In this document: piece after piece, positions 35,234 through 43,816 of the stretch
Layout of the letters: every line of letters starts with the position of its first letter
Position numbering within the stretch: the stretch's first letter is position 1
From: SZUA-36 sp963801195
Lineage (GTDB): Bacteria > Pseudomonadota > Gammaproteobacteria > Xanthomonadales > SZUA-36
DNA length: 64,000 bases
Assembly: GCA_963801195.1 (NCBI GenBank)
Contig: CAWDDX010000007.1
Span: forward strand, 1,178,001-1,242,000
Direction: 5' to 3'
Program-made: the position numbers and the translations under genes
Notes under the pieces: generated by a model
The model's database searches: none
Seen by the model: only the letters and a program-made list of their open reading frames with translations
What the model was told of the DNA's origin: nothing

Positions 35234-38029
35234 GTGACAGAAATTAGCAGAACAGCACTATTTGGTAAGCTGAACAGCTTGCTATACCAGGGCATAGAAA
35301 GTGCAACGGTTTTTTGCAAGATGCGTGGCAATCCGTATGTCGAAATGGTGCACTGGCTACAACAGATTTTGCAACTCCAGGATTCTGACCTGAGACGCAT
35401 CGTCGATCATTTTGATATTGAAATTGGCCACCTGGCAGCAGACTTCACCAAGGCCCTGGACCGTTTGCCACGCGGGGCGAGTTCCGTCAGTGACCTGTCC
35501 TCCCATCTTGAAGAAGCCGTGGAACGCGCCTGGGTGTACGGCAGCCTGATGTATAAATCTTCGCAAATCCGCAGTGGTTACCTGGTCATTGGCATATTGA
35601 AAAGCCGGGCGCTGCGAAGCGAATTGCTGGGTATTTCAAAGCAATTTGACAATATCAAGATTGATGCCCTGGTCGATCAGTTTGACAAGATTACCGGTGG
35701 ATCTCCGGAAGACCGTCTTGGTGCATCGGACGGCACAGACCTGGGGTCCGATGCCGGCGCCGCGGGTCAGGACGGTGGGCCACTTGGAAAAGGTGAGGCG
35801 CTTGCAAAATACACCAAGGACCTGACCGAACAGGCACGTAATGGAGAATTGGATCCGATCGTCGGCCGGGATGAAGAAATCCGCCAGATCGTCGATATCC
35901 TGATGCGCCGCCGCCAGAATAACCCCATCCTGATCGGTGAAGCCGGTGTCGGTAAAACAGCTGTGGTGGAGGGTTTTGCGATGCGCCTGGCCGCAGGTGA
36001 CGTGCCTCCGCAGTTGAAAAACGTGGCGTTGAAAGTGCTTGATCTTGGCCTGTTGCAGGCCGGCGCCAGCATGAAAGGTGAGTTTGAACAGCGTTTACGT
36101 ACGATCATCGATGAAGTTCATGCGTCTGAGACACCCATCATCCTGTTCATTGATGAAGCACATACCCTGATCGGCGCGGGCGGCCAGGAAGGTACCGGCG
36201 ACGCCGCCAACCTGCTGAAACCGGCCCTGGCCCGCGGCACCCTGCGTACGGTTGCCGCGACCACTTTCGCCGAGTACAAAAAATACATCGAGAAGGATCC
36301 AGCCCTGACCCGGCGGTTTCAGACCGTGCAGGTCGGTGAGCCCAGTGAAGACAAGTGCATCCGTATGTTGCGTTGTATCTCACCCGTCATGGAGCGACAT
36401 CATCAGGTCCAGGTCTTTGATGAGGCCGTCGCTGCTGCAACCACCCTGGCGCATCGCTATATTCCCGCCCGGCAATTGCCGGATAAAGCTGTAAGTTTAC
36501 TGGACACGGCATGTGCACGTGTTGCGGTTGCATTACATGCTACCCCGGCGCCGCTGGAAGATTCCCTGCATCGCATTTCAGCGCTCGAACTTGAAGAGGA
36601 GATTCGGGGCCGTGAGCGCGCGGTCGGAAAGGTCGATGAAAAATATAGCGCAAAACTGGCCCAGGACCTGGCGGAGGAACGCGTACGTTGTGCCGACTTG
36701 ACCGAACGTTGGAACGCCGAGAAGGTTCTTGTCGATGAAATACTCAAACTGAGGCAGAAACTGGTCAACCTGATTGGCGCGGAAGCCGTCGCCGGCATTG
36801 AAAATACGGAAACCGTTGAAGAAGCCCTGGAAATTCCGGATGTTGCAGAAGTGGCTGAGTCGACAGCGGAGGAGAGTGAAGCAACTGTTGATTCCGCCTC
36901 GGCTGATGAAGAAATGACAGATGAAGAAACGGCAGAAAAAGAGGCCTCCCTTATCGAAAAACTCGTCAGCCTGCAAAATGAACTGGCGGCATTGCAGGGT
37001 GATCAGCCACTGGTGTTTCACAGTGTTGACGCAGGTGCCGTTGCATCGGTGGTTGAAGACTGGACCGGTATTCCGGTCGGAAGCATGGTCAAGGACGAAA
37101 TTGAAAGCATCCTGACCATGACCGACCATTTGCGCAAACGGGTGGTTGGACAGGACCATGGTCTTGAAATGATCGTCAGCAGGGTGCAGACCAGCCGTGC
37201 GCAGTTGGACAATCCGGGTAAACCCATTGGCGTATTCATGTTATGCGGCCCCAGCGGAGTGGGTAAAACAGAGACCGCGCTGGCGCTGGCCGAGTCGCTT
37301 TACGGTGGTGAACAGAACCTGATCACGATCAACATGAGTGAATTCCAGGAAGCCCACACGGTTTCCACCCTCAAGGGCGCGCCTCCCGGCTATGTCGGTT
37401 ACGGTGAAGGCGGTGTGCTGACCGAGGCTGTCCGCCGTCGCCCGTACAGCGTGGTATTGCTGGATGAGGTGGAAAAGGCCCACCCGGATGTCCACGAAAT
37501 ATTCTTCCAGGTGTTCGACAAGGGTGTGATGGAAGACGGCGAGGGCCGCATGATCGATTTCAGGAACACGCTCATCCTGTTGACTTCAAATGTCGGTAGT
37601 GAACTGATCATGAATTTCGCCAAGGATCCGGAACTGATGCCCGATCCTGAAAGCATCGCCAAAGCCTTGCGTGAACCCCAGTTGAAGATATTCCCGGCGG
37701 CCCTGTTGGGGCGCATCGTCAGCATTCCGTACTATCCGTTGAGCGACGAAGTGCTGCACATGATCATTGTCCTGCAGTTGAAGCGGATCGTTAAACGCAT
37801 GGCCGCCAATCACGATATTCCATTGACCTATACCGACGCGGTGCTGGAATTGATCGCGGCGCGTTGCACGGAACTGGAAAGCGGCGGACGCATGATCGAC
37901 GCCATCCTGACCAACACCGTGCTGCCCCAGATAAGCCGGGAACTGTTGTCACGTATGGCGCAGGGTACCCCGTTGCAGGCGGTTGAAATCGATGCGGCAG
38001 AGGATAACTTTGTCTATAACTTCAGCTAA
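35234..38029 (+). CDS. clpV: T6SS sheath-recycling AAA+ ATPase TssH (ClpV)
   Basis: A 931-residue ClpB/ClpA-class ATPase that disassembles contracted sheaths. The N-domain (1-155) is followed by a Gly-rich linker. AAA module 1 has GEAGVGKTA (about 235-243) and IILFIDEAHTLIGAGG; module 2 has GPSGVGKTE (about 672-680) and VVLLDEVEKAHPDV. Between them the coiled middle domain carries an unusual acidic insertion (about 533-575) rich in Glu, Thr, Ala and Asp. Start: ATG would be later; the frame opens with GTG at 35234 after GGAGTTAGGAC. A 109-bp gap separates it from tssG. Confidence 0.94.
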   Translation: MTEISRTALFGKLNSLLYQGIESATVFCKMRGNPYVEMVHWLQQILQLQDSDLRRIVDHFDIEIGHLAADFTKALDRLPRGASSVSDLSSHLEEAVERAWVYGSLMYKSSQIRSGYLVIGILKSRALRSELLGISKQFDNIKIDALVDQFDKITGGSPEDRLGASDGTDLGSDAGAAGQDGGPLGKGEALAKYTKDLTEQARNGELDPIVGRDEEIRQIVDILMRRRQNNPILIGEAGVGKTAVVEGFAMRLAAGDVPPQLKNVALKVLDLGLLQAGASMKGEFEQRLRTIIDEVHASETPIILFIDEAHTLIGAGGQEGTGDAANLLKPALARGTLRTVAATTFAEYKKYIEKDPALTRRFQTVQVGEPSEDKCIRMLRCISPVMERHHQVQVFDEAVAAATTLAHRYIPARQLPDKAVSLLDTACARVAVALHATPAPLEDSLHRISALELEEEIRGRERAVGKVDEKYSAKLAQDLAEERVRCADLTERWNAEKVLVDEILKLRQKLVNLIGAEAVAGIENTETVEEALEIPDVAEVAESTAEESEATVDSASADEEMTDEETAEKEASLIEKLVSLQNELAALQGDQPLVFHSVDAGAVASVVEDWTGIPVGSMVKDEIESILTMTDHLRKRVVGQDHGLEMIVSRVQTSRAQLDNPGKPIGVFMLCGPSGVGKTETALALAESLYGGEQNLITINMSEFQEAHTVSTLKGAPPGYVGYGEGGVLTEAVRRRPYSVVLLDEVEKAHPDVHEIFFQVFDKGVMEDGEGRMIDFRNTLILLTSNVGSELIMNFAKDPELMPDPESIAKALREPQLKIFPAALLGRIVSIPYYPLSDEVLHMIIVLQLKRIVKRMAANHDIPLTYTDAVLELIAARCTELESGGRMIDAILTNTVLPQISRELLSRMAQGTPLQAVEIDAAEDNFVYNFS

Positions 38030-38040
38030 CGGCCTTCCGG

Positions 38041-38225
38041 ACTTGAGCGATCGTAGCGAGGGCAAGGTGAATTGATGCGGAGCATCAAGAGAAAGTGCCC
38101 TGGGGTAAGAGCCGATCTGAGGCAGATTTTTCGGTCTTTTGAGGCGAATAGCACGGCTATTTAACAAGAAGGAGCGGAGAATCTGACCAGGTTCGGGTTT
38201 TCCGAACCAGGTCGGTGTCAAAGTT
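38041..38225. repeat. Hairpin-rich intergenic stretch, possible dispersed repeat
   Basis: Between clpV and the cyclase gene lie two clear hairpins: TTGATGC-GGA-GCATCAA (38072-38088) and an imperfect 14-bp stem around GTTTT (38184-38215, core GGTTCGG/CCGAACC). The stretch between them reads in one minus frame without stops, but looks like neither gene end. Such composition is common in dispersed non-coding repeats. The second hairpin could also end clpV transcription. Confidence 0.35.
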
Positions 38226-38255
38226 CGACAGGCTGTTGGGTAAACCGGGTGGTGT

Positions 38256-39152
38256 TCACCTGTTTTCAGTGCAGGTGAACTCTATACAAAACTCGGGTTG
38301 ACCAAGGGTTCTGCCAAGAAAAACCTGGCCGGTGCCCTTGAGTTCTATGCTGGATCGGTGGATTTGTTCTTTACTCTCACCCTGGATGACATAGCTGCCA
38401 TTGGTACTAAAATCACGCAATAGAAATTGGCCGTTGCGGTAGAGGAACTCTGCGTGTTCCCGCGAGATAGTAGGGTGGTCAATCGTTTGATCGCAATCCT
38501 GGCCACGGCCAAACAGAAAACGGACCAGCATGGGGTCGAAACGCATTTCCCGCGTGCGATAACGAGCCGTCATCAGGAACGACCTGCCTTCCAGATTCTT
38601 GTTGGATGCAACTTCAGTAATCGCCTCTTCCGTGTTTGTTGCGAGTAGCTCGTGAACGTCCAGCGCTCCGGCTTTTCCACGCAGGTTGATTTGACCAATG
38701 TATCGGATTTGGTCGCGCAAAACGTCATCGATCGATGCAATCGTGTTTGCAGATACCAGGCTCTGGTTCGCTTTTGCCTGTTGCGCCAGACGCGCGGCAA
38801 TATTGACGGTGTCACCATATACACTATTGCTCAGACTAACCACGGTACCGCTGTTGATTCCAACCCTCATCGTCACCTGGTTGGATTGCATCAGGCTGTC
38901 CTGTTGAATCTGTTTGTGAATTTGTCTGCCAGCTATCAACGCATGCTCGGGATTTGTGAAGGTGCACATGATTTCGTCTCCGATGGTCCCGATAATGGTT
39001 CCATGTTGCTCGGTTACGGTTTGTCCCGCCAGTTCCAGCGCCTTCACGACCAGGTTGAGTGCAGCTTCATCGCCAAGCCTGTCAAACAGGACCGTGCTGC
39101 GGCAGATGTCAGCAAATAGAACGGTCAGTTCTGTTGGAGGAATATCTGTCAT
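38256..39152 (-). CDS. Class III nucleotide cyclase domain fused to FHA domain
   Basis: A 298-residue soluble protein. The cyclase domain (1-170) has both metal Asp residues (Asp15 in FADICRST, Asp59 in GTIGDE), Asp114 for adenine choice and the transition-state Asn117 and Arg121 in YGDTVNIAAR. The Lys that normally recognises adenine before TIGD appears as Gly55, so activity or specificity is uncertain. The C-terminal FHA domain (about 205-290) has GRGQDCD, SREH and STNGS. An FHA-guided cyclase would link protein phosphorylation to cAMP. The gene is divergent from a Crp/Fnr regulator 170 bp away. The frame could start at 39206; I chose the ATG at 39152 because a TATTAT/TATAGT promoter-like site lies just upstream of the longer start. 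Confidence 0.8.
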   Translation of the reverse strand: MTDIPPTELTVLFADICRSTVLFDRLGDEAALNLVVKALELAGQTVTEQHGTIIGTIGDEIMCTFTNPEHALIAGRQIHKQIQQDSLMQSNQVTMRVGINSGTVVSLSNSVYGDTVNIAARLAQQAKANQSLVSANTIASIDDVLRDQIRYIGQINLRGKAGALDVHELLATNTEEAITEVASNKNLEGRSFLMTARYRTREMRFDPMLVRFLFGRGQDCDQTIDHPTISREHAEFLYRNGQFLLRDFSTNGSYVIQGESKEQIHRSSIELKGTGQVFLGRTLGQPEFCIEFTCTENR

Positions 39153-39321
39153 GATAGCGTTTTTCGTTTTCCCCGTGCCAAGAGCGGTGTGCAAATATTT
39201 TCGCATGCTCTACACTATAATATTAATGATAGGCCTACTATTAAAGTAAGCGTTCAAAGTTTTCACACTTGTGTTGAATTAGAATTATTTTACCAAATTT
39301 GTTCATAACACCGAGGGGCGG

Positions 39322-40005
39322 GTGCAAAATCGCGAGACTCTCTTTTCCGGCATGTCAGAGATTGATCAGAAAATCGTATCTGATCAATGTAAAAAACGTT
39401 CGGTTCGCCCCAGGACTGTCATTGTCAGCCAGGGCAGCCACGGACGCGACATGTTTATCGTGCTTTCCGGAAGCCTCAAGGTTTCGGTGCTTTCCGGCGA
39501 AGGCAAGGAAATTTCATTTGTCGTGCTGCGTCCGGGAGATTACTTTGGCGAACTCTCGCTCATCGATGGTCGAAGACGCAGTGCAACGGTCATGGCCATT
39601 GAAAGCTCCGAACTGATGGTCTTGGGCCATTCCGAGTATCAACAGTTATTGCGGGACCACCCGCATACGGCAACAGCGTTTCTGACCCGTATGCTCCTGA
39701 CACTCGCAAACCGGATACGTGCAACGGATGAGCTTTATCAGGACTCTGTTTTTCTGGATGTTTCGTCCCGGTTGGCGAAATTTTTACTAAGCGCGAGTAT
39801 CGAGGACAGCAACTCGATACCTGGACAAAGGCTGTTGGATGTCCAATTATCGCAATATGAATTGGGCACGATGGTAAACGCTTCGCGGGAAAGTGTTAAC
39901 AAGCAACTGCGGGACTGGGAGCAGCAGGGCATCGTGGATGTGAGTAAAGGTAAAATTACGCTTTTAAATCCAGCGCGCCTGCAACGCAAAGCAGAAGGGC
40001 TGTAG
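39322..40005 (+). CDS. Crp/Fnr family transcription regulator
   Basis: A 227-residue regulator. The cyclic-nucleotide-binding fold (about 5-125) has GRDMFIVLSGSLKV and LRPGDYFGELSLIDGRRRSATV. The phosphate-binding block GELSLIDGRRRSA fits cAMP-type pockets (FGE-S-L-x-RS-A). The C-terminal winged helix has LSQYELGTMVNASRESVNKQL. No Cys cluster for an iron-sulfur centre is present, so it is not a true Fnr. The start is GTG at 39322 with GAGGGG upstream. It sits between the divergent cyclase and vgrG and could control the T6SS genes; no target sites were identified. Confidence 0.88.
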   Translation: MQNRETLFSGMSEIDQKIVSDQCKKRSVRPRTVIVSQGSHGRDMFIVLSGSLKVSVLSGEGKEISFVVLRPGDYFGELSLIDGRRRSATVMAIESSELMVLGHSEYQQLLRDHPHTATAFLTRMLLTLANRIRATDELYQDSVFLDVSSRLAKFLLSASIEDSNSIPGQRLLDVQLSQYELGTMVNASRESVNKQLRDWEQQGIVDVSKGKITLLNPARLQRKAEGL

Positions 40006-40109
40006 CAATTATTACTGTGAGCCCGTTCATATCATCGGCTGCATTCCTGCTGCAGCATTTGCTGCTAGAATGAGATTGAGACGTCTTTAACCAAACTTGG
40101 ATTACCCAT

Positions 40110-42221
40110 ATGCCAAATTTATCACCGCAAGATACAAATGTTCCTATCCAGCTTAAAACTCCCCTGGGTGACAACGTGCTGCTTGTGCGGTCAATTCGCG
40201 GCAAAGAAAAGGTCAGCGGCTTATTTGTTTTTCATTTGGACCTGATAAGCGAGAACCCCGGATTGGAGTTTGATAAAACGGTGGGACAAAATATCACGGC
40301 AGTACTTTTGCTCGATGATGCCGGTGAAGAAAGGTATTTCAACGGATTCATTACAGAATTCAGGTATTCAGGTAAGGATGGTCAATATTACAGATACCAG
40401 GCAACGATCCGCCCATGGCTCTGGTTGCTGACGCGCACCTCTGACTGCCGGATTTTTCAGAAGACGAATATGACGGTCCCGGATATTATCAAGGATGTTT
40501 TCAAAATCAACAATATGGTGGACTTTGACGCCCGTCTCAGTGCTACCTACCGGATATGGGATTATTGTGTTCAATACAACGAGTCGGATTTCGACTTCAT
40601 CAGCCGGCTGATGGAACAGGAAGGTATTTACTACTACTTTGAACACAAGGCCGATAAACACGTATTGGTGTTGGCCGACGACGCCAGTGCTCACAATCCG
40701 TACGCGGGCTATGAGGAAATTCAATACCTCCCGGATTTAGATCAAGGGTCTGCAACTGCGAAAGCCCTGAATACCTGGACTGCAAAGCAACACATGATGC
40801 CCAACATGTACGCCACCAAGGATTATGATTTTGAAAACCCGAAGTTACCCCTGTTGTCAAAATATTCCAAGCAGACCGGGCACGAATGGCCTAATTTTGA
40901 GCCGGAGATATACGATTATCCCGGCGAATACGTAACAGGCGAGGAAGGCAAAACGTACGCGGAAATTCGTTTGCAGGAACTTATGTGCCAAAGGGAAAGA
41001 GTGCATGCATCTGGTCAATGTCGAGGGCTTGTACCGGGCTGCATGTTCACCTTATGGAACTATCCAAGGGATGATCAGAACAAGGAATACCTGATCCTTT
41101 CAATCGAACACGAGATGAACAATCACGAATTCATGTCCGGTGCGCAGGAAGACATAACGGTTTATGAGTCTAAAATCGAGGTAATCGCCAAGGATAAACT
41201 GCCCTTCCGGGCACCTAGGAAAACACGCAAGCCCAAAGTGCAGGGGCCGCAAACCGCCGTTGTCGTCGGTCCGAAAGATGACGAAGCAAATTCTGAAATT
41301 TATACGGACAAGTATGGTCGGATAAAAGTGCAGTTTCATTGGGACCGTTATGGCGATAAAGATGAAAAAAGCTCGTGTTGGGTGCGTGTTTCACAACTGT
41401 GGGCGGGTGCAAAATGGGGTGGTATCCATATACCCAGGATTGGTCAGGAAGTCGTCGTAAGTTTTCTTGATGGAGACCCTGACAGACCGCTGATCACCGG
41501 CAGTGTGTATAACGCAAACTACATGCCCCCTTACGAGCTGACGACCAATAAGTCTCAAAGTGGTATCAAGTCCCGTAGCACCACGGGTGGGAGCGCGGAC
41601 AATTTCAACGAAATTCGCTTTGAAGACAAGATTGGTGAAGAAGAACTGTATATACATGCAGAAAAGAACCATACCAACATCACCGAGAATGACCGCAGTG
41701 AAAATGTCGGCCACGACCGGTCCTGCAAGGTCGGTCATGACTACAAGCTCGATGTCGGAAACGATGCGCTCGTCAATATTGGATACGAAGGTGACGCAGT
41801 AGGCAGCTACACAATGAATGTCTGCAAGGATCGTATTGAGACAGTTTCCAATGGTGATTACAAGATCGGCGTTGACACGGGTAGTCGCGAATTATTTATC
41901 AAGTCGAATGACAAGGTTGAGGTGAAGGGCAGTCGAAAGGAAGTTATTGCCAAAACGCTCGATTCACAATGCAAAGATCTCAAATTGACGGGAAGCGCCA
42001 CGATGGTGGCAAAAAGTCAAAGCGTGAAAATCCACGGTGCCGCGACGACCTATATCGGCGACACTGCGATTAAAGTGAGTGGCACCACCATCGATGTCAA
42101 TGGTACGACAATCAATATCACCGGCAGCGCAGGGGTTAACATTACATGCGGCGGGGCTTCTGTGAAGCTGAGTGCGGGCGGCGTCAAAATAAGCGGGCCG
42201 ATGGTAAATATCAATACTTAA
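40110..42221 (+). CDS. vgrG: T6SS spike protein VgrG (TssI)
   Basis: A 703-residue spike protein. The gp27-like part has SDCRIFQKTNMTVPDIIKDV and YNESDFDFISRLMEQEGIYYYF. The gp5-like OB fold has GRIKVQFHWDRYGDKDE and HIPRIGQEVVVSFLDGDPDRP. The C-terminal beta-prism (570-703) is a run of short polar repeats ending GPMVNINT, with no added effector domain. Effectors therefore probably ride through PAAR or adaptor proteins, which the adjoining convergent cassette provides. The start has only a weak ribosome-binding site (GGATTACCC). Confidence 0.95.
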   Translation: MPNLSPQDTNVPIQLKTPLGDNVLLVRSIRGKEKVSGLFVFHLDLISENPGLEFDKTVGQNITAVLLLDDAGEERYFNGFITEFRYSGKDGQYYRYQATIRPWLWLLTRTSDCRIFQKTNMTVPDIIKDVFKINNMVDFDARLSATYRIWDYCVQYNESDFDFISRLMEQEGIYYYFEHKADKHVLVLADDASAHNPYAGYEEIQYLPDLDQGSATAKALNTWTAKQHMMPNMYATKDYDFENPKLPLLSKYSKQTGHEWPNFEPEIYDYPGEYVTGEEGKTYAEIRLQELMCQRERVHASGQCRGLVPGCMFTLWNYPRDDQNKEYLILSIEHEMNNHEFMSGAQEDITVYESKIEVIAKDKLPFRAPRKTRKPKVQGPQTAVVVGPKDDEANSEIYTDKYGRIKVQFHWDRYGDKDEKSSCWVRVSQLWAGAKWGGIHIPRIGQEVVVSFLDGDPDRPLITGSVYNANYMPPYELTTNKSQSGIKSRSTTGGSADNFNEIRFEDKIGEEELYIHAEKNHTNITENDRSENVGHDRSCKVGHDYKLDVGNDALVNIGYEGDAVGSYTMNVCKDRIETVSNGDYKIGVDTGSRELFIKSNDKVEVKGSRKEVIAKTLDSQCKDLKLTGSATMVAKSQSVKIHGAATTYIGDTAIKVSGTTIDVNGTTINITGSAGVNITCGGASVKLSAGGVKISGPMVNINT

Positions 42222-42226
42222 CCCGG

Positions 42227-42491
42227 ACATTGCACCAGTAACCCGGAAGCTGGCGCACGAGAGCAGGGACAAGGTGAGAGCGGGAACCGCTCGAGAGGGT
42301 GGCCTGGGCCATGCAGGAGGTAGGGCAATGTCGGGAACAATTGCCAAGCACAGGCGTGCCGGAACAAGCCAAAGCCGGGATAGGACTTGGCTCGGGGACA
42401 AACCGGATTTTTTAACCGCGCCTCGAAAACACCAATTTATGCTTACGATTCAATGCGATGGAAGTAGAGCCTGATCCGACTGGTGCAATGT
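42227..42491. repeat. 265-bp segment bounded by 13-bp perfect inverted repeats
   Basis: ACATTGCACCAGT (42227-42239) and its exact reverse complement ACTGGTGCAATGT (42479-42491) bracket the gap between vgrG and the convergent cargo cassette. Similarity continues outward (CCCG next to each repeat). The left repeat begins 5 bp after the vgrG stop. The inside has no gene that I can support. A miniature transposable element or a recombination end for swapping vgrG cargo are both possible. Confidence 0.55.
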
Positions 42492-42574
42492 GCGGGCTAG
42501 CGCGGGTGGAATGCATCAAATCCTGAATGGCGCTGCGCGTTCAATTCAAGATTGTGCAGACGTGTTGCCCAAGG

Positions 42575-42922
42575 CTACCGACTGCCCTTGTAAAGCCAGC
42601 CGAAAAATACGTAGAGCAATATGAATTCAAGCAGAAAACCTGCGACAAACAGCATCAGCAATACAAATTGAATCGCGAATACCTCTGTGCGTAAAAATAG
42701 TTTGCTGCCCTGGTAATCCTGTAGATTCTTCGCCGGCACTTTCCATGAGCCAAGAATATTGCGTTCTATGCCCACACCCAAACGGATTTCGGTTGCAGAC
42801 TTGGCGTTCGGTTCAATTTTTTTGAAAAACCAGGTGACGTAAAGGTAGGTTCCACCCAGTAAAAAGACCACCAGCAACAGCTGGATCAGCATGTGCAGCG
42901 GACTGAAAGGTCTGAATTCCAT
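42575..42922 (-). CDS. Small two-helix membrane protein of the PAAR cassette
   Basis: A 115-residue protein with two hydrophobic helices, LLVVFLLGGTYLYVTWFF (about 16-33) and VFAIQFVLLMLFVAGFLLEFILLYVFF (about 81-107), and a polar loop between. No family recognised. Its ATG overlaps the TAA of the PAAR-like gene (TAATG), so the two are translated together. By position it could be an immunity protein, a helper for loading or a part of a membrane-acting effector. None is proven by sequence. Confidence 0.7.
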   Translation of the reverse strand: MEFRPFSPLHMLIQLLLVVFLLGGTYLYVTWFFKKIEPNAKSATEIRLGVGIERNILGSWKVPAKNLQDYQGSKLFLRTEVFAIQFVLLMLFVAGFLLEFILLYVFFGWLYKGSR

Positions 42923-43803
42923 TATTCAGCGCTGTGGATCGGCGCCGCCCCGGGATGGTTTTGCGAGTTCGCGTTCGTGGTGGCGGCGGTGCCTGACGGC
43001 GCATCAATAGCCCTGCCTGCTGATGTACCGAGGTCGCCGGACTGCGGTGCGCCCAACCCCGTGAGGTCGTAGTCAACCAGCCCACCGAAGATGTTTTCCG
43101 TGATTTTGCCGATTGTTTCCTGGATGGCCAGCGCCAAGGGTCTTTCCATAATATTTTGTGCTGCCTCACGCGTCATGGTCTCGGCCATTTCACGGCCGAA
43201 GGCTTCCGTCATTTGGTTGGTAAACGCCCTCAGAAAGGGGGCCGCGAGTCTTGCAGCTATTTTGCTCATGATCCCTTCGGCGACTGCGCCCCCGATTTTG
43301 TTTGCAATCGCGCTAATGGCGCAGTCGACGGCTATACTGATGAGTCCGCCGAGAAAATCACCAAGTGTCAATCCGACCAGTACCGAGTTTGGACAAATCA
43401 CCATGTCGCTGGGGTAATTGCACGGGTCATTGCAGGCCTGGTTAATGCTGACGAAATTGTAGGGGATCATGCCTGCCGAAACTGGCTTACCCTGCATTTT
43501 GACGGTCGAGGCTGCGAACATCGGTTTTGAACCGCCAAATGCGATCACCACCGGTACCAGCACGCTCGGCGGCGGTATCGCGATGTGCGGTACAACAAAA
43601 CCGCTGTCGTTACCCTGTTGAATAAACTGGAACCCAAAAGGCCCTATAACAGTTGTTGTGTACTTCGCATTGATGGTCAACCCCAGCAGGGTGTCCATCG
43701 AGACATGCGGTGCAATAGCAGGAACCACCAATGGCGGGTAGAGGGCGTTGTGAGACCCCATGCCGATATAACTATGTGCGATCAAATGCGCGACGTGCAT
43801 CAT
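42922..43803 (-). CDS. PAAR-like protein with hydrophobic C-terminal domain
   Basis: A 293-residue protein. Residues 1-140 have a PAAR-like/DUF4150-type layout: IGMGSHNALYPPLVVPAIAP, then IPPPSVLVPVVIAFGGSKPMF, a NQACNDPCNYPSDMVIC Cys block. The C-terminal half (145-250) has small-residue-rich hydrophobic helices (LTLGDFLGGLISIAVDCAISAIANKIGGAVAEGI) that may insert in membranes. The tail is polar. PAAR proteins cap VgrG and carry toxins. The helical part may be such a toxin, with the TAATG-coupled two-TM protein its possible immunity partner (inference). The call of PAAR-like rests on cassette context as well as pattern. Confidence 0.65.
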   Translation of the reverse strand: MMHVAHLIAHSYIGMGSHNALYPPLVVPAIAPHVSMDTLLGLTINAKYTTTVIGPFGFQFIQQGNDSGFVVPHIAIPPPSVLVPVVIAFGGSKPMFAASTVKMQGKPVSAGMIPYNFVSINQACNDPCNYPSDMVICPNSVLVGLTLGDFLGGLISIAVDCAISAIANKIGGAVAEGIMSKIAARLAAPFLRAFTNQMTEAFGREMAETMTREAAQNIMERPLALAIQETIGKITENIFGGLVDYDLTGLGAPQSGDLGTSAGRAIDAPSGTAATTNANSQNHPGAAPIHSAE

Positions 43804-43816
43804 AATTTTCTAATCC

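Noticed and set aside
42274..42474. 66-residue frame after vgrG
   Set aside because: Lies inside the inverted-repeat segment, with composition unlike the neighbours and no recognised domain.
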